Shown here in pieces: positions 37,750 to 45,950 of a stretch of 64,000 bases of DNA. Origin of the DNA: Candidatus Puniceispirillum marinum IMCC1322 (GTDB lineage: Bacteria > Pseudomonadota > Alphaproteobacteria > Puniceispirillales > Puniceispirillaceae); NCBI RefSeq assembly GCF_000024465.1, contig NC_014010.1, positions 1,550,001-1,614,000 of the forward strand, in the 5' to 3' direction. Both the position numbers and the translations under genes were made by a program. How positions within the stretch are numbered: position 1 is the first letter of the stretch; each line of letters begins with the position of its first letter. Below the pieces are notes generated by a model that saw only the letters and a list, made by a program, of their open reading frames with translations, made no database searches and had not been told where the DNA came from.

Positions 37750-39621
37750 TTAGTCTTTTTGCGACGGCTTGAACGCTAGGACAGTCACGTCGTCACGTCG
37801 TTCTTCGGAACCTTGCCAGTCTTTCAGAGTTTTTGCCAGAAACCGTGCCAGTTTACTAGGGTCATTTCCCTCTACACGATCCAGCGCCTCGGCAAACCGC
37901 CGACTTCCAAAGACCCGCTTTTCAGCCGACCCTACCTGCGTGATGAGACCATCAGTCGCGATCACAAAACTGTTTGTATCGATGTTGATATCATAGGTTT
38001 TAAAATCTGGCAGCTTGGCATTCACATTGTAGCCAAGCATGGCCTTGTCAGCACGCAATCTTGTGGCTGCCCCGGTTTCAGGCACCAGATAAAGATCCAT
38101 TGATGCGCCACAAAATTCTAGCCTGTCATGATCTTTGCTAAACCTTAGTACTGCACAATCGAGCCCATCTTTGCCGGCAGACAAATCCGATGAAAGACCA
38201 AGTGCCGCGCAAACACCATCATGTAGTTTATACATCAGTTCCGGCCCCGAAAGGGCACTTGACGTTGACACGGCTATCTGGTCAAGAACCGACGTGACAA
38301 TCAGTGTCATGAACGCCCCTGGCACACCATGGCCAGTACAATCAAAAAATACCAGATAGTCCTGATTGCCAATCTTTTTGAGCCAGTAGAAGTCACCCCC
38401 CACCAGATCCTTGGGTTGCCAAATTGCAATTGTTTTCCCCAAAATCGCTGTCATATACTTTCGATCGCAAAGTAAGGCTCGCTGGATATTACTTGCATAT
38501 TGAAGCGAATCATTGATGTCGCGACTGGTTTCTTCCAACAAACGTGCCCGCAATTTCTGAACCGTTATGTCCGAACCTGTGCCCCGATAACCCGTAAACA
38601 CATCTGCCTCGTCAAAAACGGGTTTGCCATTAATCGACACCCATTTGACATTGCCGTCGCCATCAACAAGTTGATATTCTAGATTGCGAAATTCTTCATG
38701 CCGCTTCATCAGCTTTGTATGCTGACGCAGCATTTCATTTTCGGCTTCCCCGGCGTTAAGATTGGTATGCGATTTCCCAATCACATCCTCATCACGTAAT
38801 GCGAAAAGGTCAAAAAACCGTTCTGAAATAAATGTAAAATTCAGATTTTCATCCATTTCATAGAACCAGTCACCTGAAATTTCGGCAAGGTCTTTGAAGC
38901 GCTGTTCACTCTTGACCAGCGAGTTCTGATAACGGTTTAAGCGGCGCATATAATAGCGCGATGCCGCCGCCAGCTTATTATAGACATCGACCATGGCGCC
39001 CAGCTCATCATTACGAACCCGCTTGGCGAGCACCGGATTTTCCGGCGAGGCAACGATCATCGCCGATTTCAGCAAATCAAGTGGGCGCAATACTACATTG
39101 CGGAATGACAAGACTAGCGCGCAAAAGATCAACAGGATGATGATAAAAATCGTAGCCGCAAATAAAGCCGTTTCCAGATACAGATCACGATTTGAAATAC
39201 TTTCATCGATCCGTAAAGTCAGCACACGCCCGGGCTGGGTAAAACTTTGGTCAAATGTCATGGTCTCACCAACCATGGGAAGCTTTGCACACCCAATCGC
39301 TGGCCACGACAAGACCAGCGCACCATCATCCAAAATATCGACACATTGAACATAATGAAACGCCGCAAACAAACGTAAAATACGCCGCGCCTCGGCGCGC
39401 TGATCATTCGCAAGCGTTCCTTCCAGAAGCGGTGCGCTTATATGCACCGTATTGGCAAGTTCTACCGCCATCCGGTTTGAGGTATTACTCGACCGATACT
39501 GATAGAAACCGGCAACAGCAACCAGACTCACCAAGGTAGCCGAAGCAAGACACAAAAGAAAAAATCGCATAAATAGGCTGTTCCGCGAAAATATTCTTGC
39601 CCATCCTGCCTTGGACAACAT
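37750..39621 (-). CDS. siaA: SiaA-like membrane sensor phosphatase (periplasmic domain, HAMP, PAS, PP2C/SpoIIE)
   Basis: 623 residues. TM1 about 18-41, a periplasmic sensor domain to about 147, TM2 about 150-172, HAMP about 173-222, PAS about 240-355 (ISGDWFYEMDENLNFTFIS), and a C-terminal PP2C/SpoIIE phosphatase. Metal-binding Asp residues appear in DLVGGDFYW (D410) and FFDCTGHGVPGAFM (D427). In Pseudomonas, SiaA dephosphorylates SiaC and so turns on the cyclase. The PAS domain is an addition to the basic SiaA layout as I recall it. Start: ATG at 39621, 4 nt past the upstream stop; a GTG at 39666 is possible. The signal it senses is unknown. Confidence 0.85.
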   Translation of the reverse strand: MLSKAGWARIFSRNSLFMRFFLLCLASATLVSLVAVAGFYQYRSSNTSNRMAVELANTVHISAPLLEGTLANDQRAEARRILRLFAAFHYVQCVDILDDGALVLSWPAIGCAKLPMVGETMTFDQSFTQPGRVLTLRIDESISNRDLYLETALFAATIFIIILLIFCALVLSFRNVVLRPLDLLKSAMIVASPENPVLAKRVRNDELGAMVDVYNKLAAASRYYMRRLNRYQNSLVKSEQRFKDLAEISGDWFYEMDENLNFTFISERFFDLFALRDEDVIGKSHTNLNAGEAENEMLRQHTKLMKRHEEFRNLEYQLVDGDGNVKWVSINGKPVFDEADVFTGYRGTGSDITVQKLRARLLEETSRDINDSLQYASNIQRALLCDRKYMTAILGKTIAIWQPKDLVGGDFYWLKKIGNQDYLVFFDCTGHGVPGAFMTLIVTSVLDQIAVSTSSALSGPELMYKLHDGVCAALGLSSDLSAGKDGLDCAVLRFSKDHDRLEFCGASMDLYLVPETGAATRLRADKAMLGYNVNAKLPDFKTYDINIDTNSFVIATDGLITQVGSAEKRVFGSRRFAEALDRVEGNDPSKLARFLAKTLKDWQGSEERRDDVTVLAFKPSQKD

Positions 39622-39625
39622 GGTG

Positions 39626-40015
39626 TCAAGAGCCTGAATTGGCGATGGCTTTGCGGAGCAGGTCACGCTGGTTCATCATCACATCGACGACCATCCATCC
39701 GTTTGTGCCGTTTCGCACCAGAAAATCAGCTTCATATTTCTTACCTGCTGCATCGAACATTTCAATACAGAGAAAATAATCCGTCCCGTAGGGTATAATG
39801 CGCGGATGGATTGCTCCTGGAAACACCGCCACACGAACACCCGTGTCACGCTCAATCACCCCAAAGGCGCCCGCCTCGTCTGCGGCCTCTTCTAAAAATG
39901 TAATCATCGTTGTCTGTAATTGCGCTTTGGTAACAGCGTCCAGGTTTGACGCGCTTACATGATGCGGCATAATCACCAGCCACAGGCTGGCCATGAATAT
40001 ATACACAGCTTTCAT
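39626..40015 (-). CDS. Secreted protein of unknown function upstream of siaA
   Basis: 129 residues. A signal peptide (MKAVYIFMASLWLVIMPHHVSA) is followed by a mature domain of about 107 residues, with one helix-rich segment (VTKAQLQTTMITFLEEAADEAGAF) and strands ending in TNGWMVVDVMMNQRDLLRKAI. One Cys is present (YFLCIEMFDA). GGAG lies 6 nt before the ATG at 40015. The siaA-like ATG is 4 nt past its stop, so it is made together with the sensor. It could be a periplasmic ligand-binding partner or the sensed protein; that is only a position-based idea. Confidence 0.7.
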   Translation of the reverse strand: MKAVYIFMASLWLVIMPHHVSASNLDAVTKAQLQTTMITFLEEAADEAGAFGVIERDTGVRVAVFPGAIHPRIIPYGTDYFLCIEMFDAAGKKYEADFLVRNGTNGWMVVDVMMNQRDLLRKAIANSGS

Positions 40016-40142
40016 TCGACACTCCATTTCAGTGTCGAATTACTTTAATGGCGTTAGTGTATTGGCCAAAGCACGATATTGGCCTTTACCAAAAAACATG
40101 CCGCACTCTTGGAAAATGGAAAATAAAGTCTATATTTAAATT

Positions 40143-40691
40143 ATGCGGTATCTGAAAATAATCATATTAATACTGACATTGACGCCAGCGCCTGCTGCCG
40201 CTGATCAGACCAACCCTGCGCTGAACGACCTATTTCGGTCATTACAGGTAACAACAGCCACCAAAGCCAGAGACATAGAAAGCAAAATCTGGTCTTTATG
40301 GGTTGTGCATGACAGCAACCCGGATGCAACCGGCATGATGCGCCTAGGCATTGAGATGATGCAGGCTAATCAGCTTGCCGAAGCCACCACTATTTTTTCC
40401 CGCCTCATCGATACGCAACCTGATTTCGCCGAAGCGTGGAACAAGCGCGCGACTGTGCGATATATGTTGGGTGATCACGACGGATCCAAAGCCGACATTG
40501 TCGAGGTATTAGAACGTGAGCCTCGCCATTTTGGTGCCTTGTCAGGGCTAGCCATGATCCACATGCAAAACGGCAATCTAAAAGGCGCATTAAATGCCTA
40601 TGAAGCGGCCTTGCTGATAAACCCCTTCATGCTCAATGCCCAGACGATGATCGATGCTCTAAAGCAAAAATTGCAAGGCCAAGCATTATAA
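40143..40691 (+). CDS. Secreted tetratricopeptide-repeat protein
   Basis: 182 residues. Signal peptide (YLKIIILILTLTPAPAAA), then at least two to three TPR units: MRLGIEMMQANQLAEATTIFSRLIDTQPDFAEAW, KRATVRYMLGDHDGSKADIVEVLEREP and GLAMIHMQNGNLKGALNAYEAALLINP (here split by unit). TPRs bind partner proteins. It is divergent from the secreted-protein/siaA pair across 127 bp, so it may respond to the same promoter region. Partner unknown. Confidence 0.85.
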   Translation: MRYLKIIILILTLTPAPAAADQTNPALNDLFRSLQVTTATKARDIESKIWSLWVVHDSNPDATGMMRLGIEMMQANQLAEATTIFSRLIDTQPDFAEAWNKRATVRYMLGDHDGSKADIVEVLEREPRHFGALSGLAMIHMQNGNLKGALNAYEAALLINPFMLNAQTMIDALKQKLQGQAL

Positions 40692-40725
40692 GCTGTCAGC
40701 CCGCGCCTTGCAGATCAAATGATCA

Positions 40726-41682
40726 CTATGATTTTGGAACCACTTCATACCCTGGCGCTTCTGGCTCATCATCAGTCATTTCAGCCGGGAAGCCGGGGGC
40801 CAGAATATCAACGCCAACCGCTTCTTCCAGCCTTTTGATGATATTTGGTGACCACTCGCGTGAGCCAAAACGACTTTGGCCATCTTTGAAAATTTCAATC
40901 AATTTTGGCGATATTTCCAGTGGTACACCTGCCCGATCGGCAATATCCTGAAACAGGCTGATATCTTTGATCACCAGATCCATCGTAAAGTTAATATCGC
41001 GGCTACCATTCAGAATGACCTGGCTTTCGGTTTCGTGAACAAATGAATTACCCGACGAAATGCGAATGGCTTCATAGGTTGTGTTAAGGTCCATGCCAGC
41101 CATTTTGGATGTTACCAGCGCCTCACATACAGTCACCAGATTCGCCGTAGCCAGATAGTTGGTCATCACCTTCAGCACCGAAGCCGATCCCAACGGGCCT
41201 GTATGTAATACGCGGCGTCCCAGGATGGTTAAAACAGGTAGCATTTTTTCAAACACATGCCGGTCACAACCAGCAAAAATAGCAATATTGCCGGTCGCGG
41301 CGCGATGACACCCGCCTGAAACCGGACAATCCACCGGAAAGGCACCTGTTGCCAGAACCTTTTCCCCCAATCTTTTAACCTCGGTTTCGTCGGTCGTGCT
41401 CATCTCGGCCCAGATTTTGCCTGCCGACAAGCCTGCCAGAATGCCATCTTCGGCTTCCATGACCGCGGCACTGGCGGCTGGTGACGGCAAGCATGTGATG
41501 ATCACATCACTGGCGGCAGCCATCGCTTGCGGCGAATCAGCCCAGCGCGCGCCTGCGTCCAGAAACGGTTGTGCCACGTCTTTATCAAGATCGCGCACAA
41601 TCACATCAAATTTATTACGAATGAGGCTGCCAGCAAGCTTGCCACCCACATTTCCCAGTCCGATGAAGCCGACTGTTGTCAT
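40726..41682 (-). CDS. Beta-hydroxyacid dehydrogenase family NAD(P)-dependent oxidoreductase
   Basis: 318 residues. Cofactor motif VGFIGLGNVGGKLAGSLIRN, substrate-site DCPVSGGCHRAATGNIA, and the region GSASVLKVMTNYLATANL containing the expected catalytic Lys. This copy has a longer C-terminal tail (about 25 extra residues ending GYEVVPKS) than the relative at 31 kb. Start: ATG at 41682, with GGAGA 8 nt upstream. Substrate unassigned. Confidence 0.85.
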   Translation of the reverse strand: MTTVGFIGLGNVGGKLAGSLIRNKFDVIVRDLDKDVAQPFLDAGARWADSPQAMAAASDVIITCLPSPAASAAVMEAEDGILAGLSAGKIWAEMSTTDETEVKRLGEKVLATGAFPVDCPVSGGCHRAATGNIAIFAGCDRHVFEKMLPVLTILGRRVLHTGPLGSASVLKVMTNYLATANLVTVCEALVTSKMAGMDLNTTYEAIRISSGNSFVHETESQVILNGSRDINFTMDLVIKDISLFQDIADRAGVPLEISPKLIEIFKDGQSRFGSREWSPNIIKRLEEAVGVDILAPGFPAEMTDDEPEAPGYEVVPKS

Positions 41683-41806
41683 CTTGTATCTCCGAATAAT
41701 GGTTGGGTTAACGCCAATCAATTATGACCCCAACCCATCAGGATCATAATGCGCCACATACCCTATCTACATTTGAAATTAAAATGCAAGTTGGATCAAA
41801 GCCGCG

Positions 41807-43252
41807 CTAGATGCGGACAACCCGCATCGAGTTGGTTGTGCCCGCGATACCAAACGGCATACCCGCCACCACCACAATATGCCCGCCTTTACTAGCCATA
41901 CCCTTTTTGCGGACAAGGTCGCCTGCTTCGGCAATCGCATTTTCAAAATCATGGCTAAAGGCACTATGCGCTGTTGTTGTCCCCCATAACAGGGCAAGTC
42001 TGCGTTGCACTTCCATATGCGGTGTCATCACAATGAAGGGCGTATCAGGACGTTCACGCGCAATCCGGATAGCAGTGTTGCCAGACGTTGAAAACGCAAC
42101 CATAACATCGGCATCAACCGCATCTGCCAAGGCCACACTGGCGCGGGCAACTGCGTGATAGACCGTTGGCTCGACAGGTAGCTGGGCATATTTACTGGCA
42201 TCATCCTCACGAATATGCGCTTCGGCGGCGCGTACGATACGTGCCATGATCTCGACCGACTCGATCGGATACGCGCCGGCAGCGGTTTCAGCCGACAGCA
42301 TGACAGCATCGGTACCGTCAAACACAGCACCCGCAACGTCAGACGCTTCGGCACGGGTTGGCGCAGGTGCGGTAATCATCGATTCCAGCATCTGCGTTGC
42401 AACCACAACGGGCTTACCAACCAATCGGCATTTGGCAATAATCTTCTTTTGCCAGGCGGGCACATCCTCGGGAGGCAATTCAACGCCAAGATCCCCACGC
42501 GCCACCATTATGCCATCCGAAGCTTCGATAATTGCAGCTAACTCTTTCAAGGCAGCAGGCTTTTCGATTTTAGCCATGAGTGCGGCACGTTTACCAACCA
42601 AAGTACGGGCTTCAACCATGTCACTGGCGCGCTGAACAAAGGACAAGGCTACCCAATCAACATTTTTGCTGAGGGCAAATTCCAGATCAGACATATCCTT
42701 TTCGGTAAGGGGTTTGGTATCTAGAACGATATCGGGAATATTAACACCCTTGCGGCTTTTTAAAGGGCCACCAACAACAACCTCGGCAACAAAACTGTCA
42801 TTGCTCAGGCTTTTAACAACCAGAACAAGCTTGCCGTCATCCATCAGAAAGCGGGCGCCAGGATACATAGCGGCAAAGATTTCAGGATGCGGTAGGCCAA
42901 CACGCGTTGCTGAACCAATCGCCTCATTCTGATCAAAGGTAATTTGATCGCCAGCCTTTACCTCAACGCCATCCGCTACCTCGCCAACACGATATTTTGG
43001 CCCCTGCATATCAGCCAATATACAGGTTGGAATTCCTGTTTCGGTTTCGATCTGCCTAATCGCATCAATCCGGGCGCCTTGCTCTTCCTGCGTTCCATGT
43101 GAAAAATTCAGGCGAAAAACATTCACCCCCGCATTGATCAGACGCCGCAAGCAATCTGGGTCAGAGGACACATTTCCAATTGTTGCCACAATCTTTGTCG
43201 CACGTCTTTGCCCATTTGTGACCATATCTGGAAATGCCTCTAATGCTGTCAT
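41807..43252 (-). CDS. pyk: Pyruvate kinase
   Basis: 481 residues. Makes pyruvate and ATP from phosphoenolpyruvate. Segments: KIVATIGNVSSDPDCLRRL, VFRLNFSHGTQEE, the signature Lys in LMAKIEKPAALKELAAII, DGIMVARGDLGVELP, and MLSAETAAGAYPIESVEIM. A full C-terminal domain is present (STSGNTAIRIARERP). Only pyk copy here; it lies upstream of the gene-poor region and is read away from it. Confidence 0.96.
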   Translation of the reverse strand: MTALEAFPDMVTNGQRRATKIVATIGNVSSDPDCLRRLINAGVNVFRLNFSHGTQEEQGARIDAIRQIETETGIPTCILADMQGPKYRVGEVADGVEVKAGDQITFDQNEAIGSATRVGLPHPEIFAAMYPGARFLMDDGKLVLVVKSLSNDSFVAEVVVGGPLKSRKGVNIPDIVLDTKPLTEKDMSDLEFALSKNVDWVALSFVQRASDMVEARTLVGKRAALMAKIEKPAALKELAAIIEASDGIMVARGDLGVELPPEDVPAWQKKIIAKCRLVGKPVVVATQMLESMITAPAPTRAEASDVAGAVFDGTDAVMLSAETAAGAYPIESVEIMARIVRAAEAHIREDDASKYAQLPVEPTVYHAVARASVALADAVDADVMVAFSTSGNTAIRIARERPDTPFIVMTPHMEVQRRLALLWGTTTAHSAFSHDFENAIAEAGDLVRKKGMASKGGHIVVVAGMPFGIAGTTNSMRVVRI

Positions 43253-43592
43253 GATATAAATTTACCCCCTAGATATGACTTTAATATTACATAAATACAC
43301 CCTGCTACAGGCAGGTTGCAAAGCTGGTTTAACAGAAGATGTCGTATAACACATTCTGAAAGTTTCAGGCCTATTCCTTAGATTATGTCTATGGCCTGCT
43401 TGGCAAAAAGTCACATGAAAATCAGAAAACCTATTGAATTATACGTTCATATACTCATGATATTATAGTTAATAGGAGGGCATTGTGAGAAAAATATTCA
43501 AATAGGCTATAACTTTAATCACTAGGCGTAGCTACAATGTCATTTTCTAATGCCGCGCAAGCGTGCAGCTCTATCGAAATGGGTGACTTCGA
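43253..43592. other. 340-bp gene-poor region upstream of pyk
   Basis: No full gene. At 43485 a GTG preceded by AGGAGGG opens a six-codon frame (MRKIFK, then a stop), which looks like the beginning of a broken transporter-protein gene but is too short to prove. A 41-codon frame from about 43538 has no recognisable match. AT-rich; must hold the pyk promoter, which I could not pin down. Confidence 0.35.
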
Positions 43593-43757
43593 TTGGAACA
43601 GCGCAAAACAGAATCCGTGCATCTTGAGACATTTTTGGAAGATTTCATCCCAAGCGTATTGGAGAACCGGCACGTGATTTCTGTTGTCGATGATAAAGGC
43701 AATGTGAAAGGCTATATTTCCGATAAGGAATTAAGCCACGCTCTGGTTAAAGGCTAG
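43593..43757 (+). pseudogene. CBS-domain remnant of a ProV/OpuAA-like ABC ATPase
   Basis: Fifty-four in-frame codons ending in TAG, beginning after a stop. Translation includes LETFLEDFIPSVLENRHV, then ISVVDDKGNVKGYISDKELS and HALVKG. This fits the second half of a CBS domain as found at the C terminus of glycine-betaine/proline ABC ATPases (VVDxxGxxxGxIS pattern). Walker motifs and the rest of the ATPase are missing, and there is no start with a ribosome site. I take it as a deletion remnant of an osmolyte transporter rather than a working gene. Confidence 0.55.
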
Positions 43758-43765
43758 CAGCCCAA

Positions 43766-43811
43766 TCTACAGGCAAAATCTACAGGCAAAGTCTACAGGC
43801 AAAGTCTACAG
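43766..43811. repeat. 13-bp tandem repeat, about 3.5 copies
   Basis: TCTACAGGCAAAA (43766) is followed by TCTACAGGCAAAG (43779) and TCTACAGGCAAAG (43792), then a partial TCTACAG (43805). The first copy differs at one base. It lies just past the CBS remnant, with no spacers, so it is a simple tandem duplication. Confidence 0.85.
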
Positions 43812-44086
43812 AAAAGCACTAGACCCCTGCCCATATATATGGGTGGCAAAGAATGAAGCTCACATGATTGTGATTAAACTTCGTTTCATATCCGTCATGT
43901 TCAGCCGCCTTTAGAACATTACAAAATCCAATTGTAACAATAAGCTATCAGCAAGTTCACTGTTATTGTTAGCTTGAAAACCTCACAAATTCAGAATAGG
44001 CTATCAGAGTATAGACGTGAAATATTAAATTATGCGGCATATCCAAAAGGTTGGATATAAATGCATATACAAGGGAGACTTGAAGA
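43812..44086. promoter_or_regulatory. Upstream region of the tauA-like operon with an inverted repeat
   Basis: TAACAATAA (43935-43943) and TTATTGTTA (43963-43971) form a perfect 9-bp inverted repeat with a 19-nt spacer, about 115 bp before the tauA ATG. It may be an operator, though the AT-only arms make chance more likely than usual. AGGGAGAC just before 44087 is the ribosome site region. Confidence 0.4.
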
Positions 44087-45067
44087 ATGAAAAAGATTTT
44101 AGGAACTGTAATGGCAATGACTGTTGGTGCAATGGCACTGACAACAGCCACTGTATCACACGCCGCTGATAGCGTTAATGTTGCTTTCTTTCTGGAATGG
44201 GCAACCCCAAACCAGATTGCAAAAGTTGACAAGGCCTATGATGAAGCTATGGGCGTTGACGTGAACTGGACTAATTTTGACTCAGGCGTACAGATGAGCG
44301 AAGCCATGCTGGCTGGCGATATTGATATTGCTTATTCACAGGGTCTGGCACCATTTGTCACCGCGATCCAGCAGGGCGCACCGCTAAAGATGGTTGGTAT
44401 TGCTGTTATCTATGAAGCCAATGACTGTTTTGTTAAAAACGGCCTAGGTATCACATCAGCAAATGCGTCCGAGCTTGAAGGCAAAACCGTTGCTGTGCCG
44501 TTGAACACAATGGCTGACTTCTCGTTCCGCAAGCAGATGGCGGCTCTGGATGTAGATACATCAACGATGACCATTGTCGATCAAGTCCCTGCCGATGGTG
44601 CCGCTTCACTTCGTGATGGTTCGGTTGACATGGCCTGTATCTTTGGTGGTGCATCGGCAGCGGCTGCTGGCGAGGTTGGCAAGCCAATCATGTCATCACA
44701 GGAAAAGATGGATGCAGGCATTGGTTCATTTGACGTTGTGTCCGTGACCGAGTCATTCGCCAAAGAAAACCCTGATCTTCTGCGCACCTTCCTTGAAGTG
44801 ACTGATGAGGCGAACGCCGCATGGATGGCTTCGGACGCACAGCTCAGAAAAGTTGCCGCTGATGCTGGTATGGACCTTAAAACAACGAAAGACCAGATGG
44901 CTGGCTTCGTGTTCCCATCTGTTGGTGAGCAGTTGAGTGATTATTTTGGTAAAGACGGTATCGCTGCCGCTGCTGCCGAATCACTTGGCCTAGTCTTCAA
45001 AAAGCCAGGGGCTTGGAATGTTGATCAGAAAATCGCCAAAGTTATCACTGGCGAGTTTCTTAACTAA
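44087..45067 (+). CDS. tauA: Taurine-type ABC transporter substrate-binding protein
   Basis: 326 residues. Signal peptide (MKKILGTVMAMTVGAMALTT, cleaved near SHA-AD). The mature protein has the NitT/TauT layout: SVNVAFFLEWATPNQIA, then SEAMLAGDIDIAYSQGLAPF and VTAIQQGAPLKMVGIAVIYE. Such proteins bring taurine, other sulfonates or nitrate to the permease. The match to alphaproteobacterial TauA is by recollection; the ligand is not proven. First gene of tauA-tauB-tauC, with a hairpin before tauB that would favour high expression of the binding protein. Confidence 0.8.
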   Translation: MKKILGTVMAMTVGAMALTTATVSHAADSVNVAFFLEWATPNQIAKVDKAYDEAMGVDVNWTNFDSGVQMSEAMLAGDIDIAYSQGLAPFVTAIQQGAPLKMVGIAVIYEANDCFVKNGLGITSANASELEGKTVAVPLNTMADFSFRKQMAALDVDTSTMTIVDQVPADGAASLRDGSVDMACIFGGASAAAAGEVGKPIMSSQEKMDAGIGSFDVVSVTESFAKENPDLLRTFLEVTDEANAAWMASDAQLRKVAADAGMDLKTTKDQMAGFVFPSVGEQLSDYFGKDGIAAAAAESLGLVFKKPGAWNVDQKIAKVITGEFLN

Positions 45068-45091
45068 TCAACCTTGGTTGACATAAACAAA

Positions 45092-45120
45092 AAACAAGGC
45101 TCGCAAGTCGAGCCTTGTTT
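45092..45120 (+). terminator. Hairpin between tauA and tauB
   Basis: AAACAAGGCTCG (45092-45103) and CGAGCCTTGTTT (45109-45120) form a perfect 12-bp stem with a 5-nt loop and terminal Ts. Placed just after the binding-protein gene, it probably ends most transcripts or protects the tauA mRNA, giving less tauBC than tauA. Confidence 0.85.
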
Positions 45121-45152
45121 GCTACTTATCTATCAATTGGAATATTGAACAC

Positions 45153-45950
45153 ATGGCTGATCTGCATTGTAAAGACCTCTGTATGACATTTCGGGATCCG
45201 ATGTCAGGTTCCAAAATTGAGGCACTGAAGGACATTGAATTTGATCTGAAACATGGTGAAATTCTGACTGTTCTAGGGCCATCTGGATGCGGTAAAACCA
45301 CATTGCTGAATATGGTTGCTGGCTTTATCACGCCAACCAGCGGTAAGTTGGATCTTGGCGGCGTGCCGATTGAAGCACCAGGCGCCGAACGCGGTATGGT
45401 CTTTCAGCAAGGCGCATTATTTGAATGGCTGACCGTGTCCAAGAATGTCGATTTTGGCCTGCGGATGAAAAAGACCGACCCTGAAGAAAACGCCGCCCTT
45501 GTTGAAAAATGGCTCGATATTGTTGGCTTGCAGGGATTTGGCGATACACCGACATACCAGCTATCCGGCGGCATGCAACAGCGCGTTGCGCTGGCACGCT
45601 GTCTTGTAAATGACCCCGATCTTATTTTGATGGACGAGCCACTTGGTGCGCTTGACGCGTTGACACGCGAAAAAATGCAGTCACTGATTCTCGAATTATG
45701 GAAGAAAACAGGTAAAACCATCATCGTTATCACCCACTCGGTTGAGGAAGCCCTATTATTAGGCGAGCGTCTATTTGTAATGGCGCCACGCCCTGGTCGT
45801 ATCCATCGTGAATATAATCTTCCTTTTGCTGAAATGGGTCTGAAGCGGTCGCTTCGCGAGATCAAACAGGAAAAAGAATTCAGCAAGATCCGCGAAGAAA
45901 TCCTGACTATGATCTGGGATATGGAAGAGGAGATTATGGGCGGTGTTTGA
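45153..45950 (+). CDS. tauB: Taurine-type ABC transporter ATPase
   Basis: 265 residues. Walker A GPSGCGKTTLL, Q-loop within PGAERGMVFQQGALFEWLTV, signature LSGGMQQRVALARCL, Walker B LILMDEPLGALDAL, and H-loop TIIVITHSVEEAL. The GAERGMVFQ form is typical of TauB/SsuB-type ATPases. It overlaps the permease gene by 8 nt. Confidence 0.85.
   Translation: MADLHCKDLCMTFRDPMSGSKIEALKDIEFDLKHGEILTVLGPSGCGKTTLLNMVAGFITPTSGKLDLGGVPIEAPGAERGMVFQQGALFEWLTVSKNVDFGLRMKKTDPEENAALVEKWLDIVGLQGFGDTPTYQLSGGMQQRVALARCLVNDPDLILMDEPLGALDALTREKMQSLILELWKKTGKTIIVITHSVEEALLLGERLFVMAPRPGRIHREYNLPFAEMGLKRSLREIKQEKEFSKIREEILTMIWDMEEEIMGGV

Noticed and set aside
43766-43811. Short repeats considered as a CRISPR array
   Set aside because: The 13-bp units abut without spacers and no cas gene is in the window.
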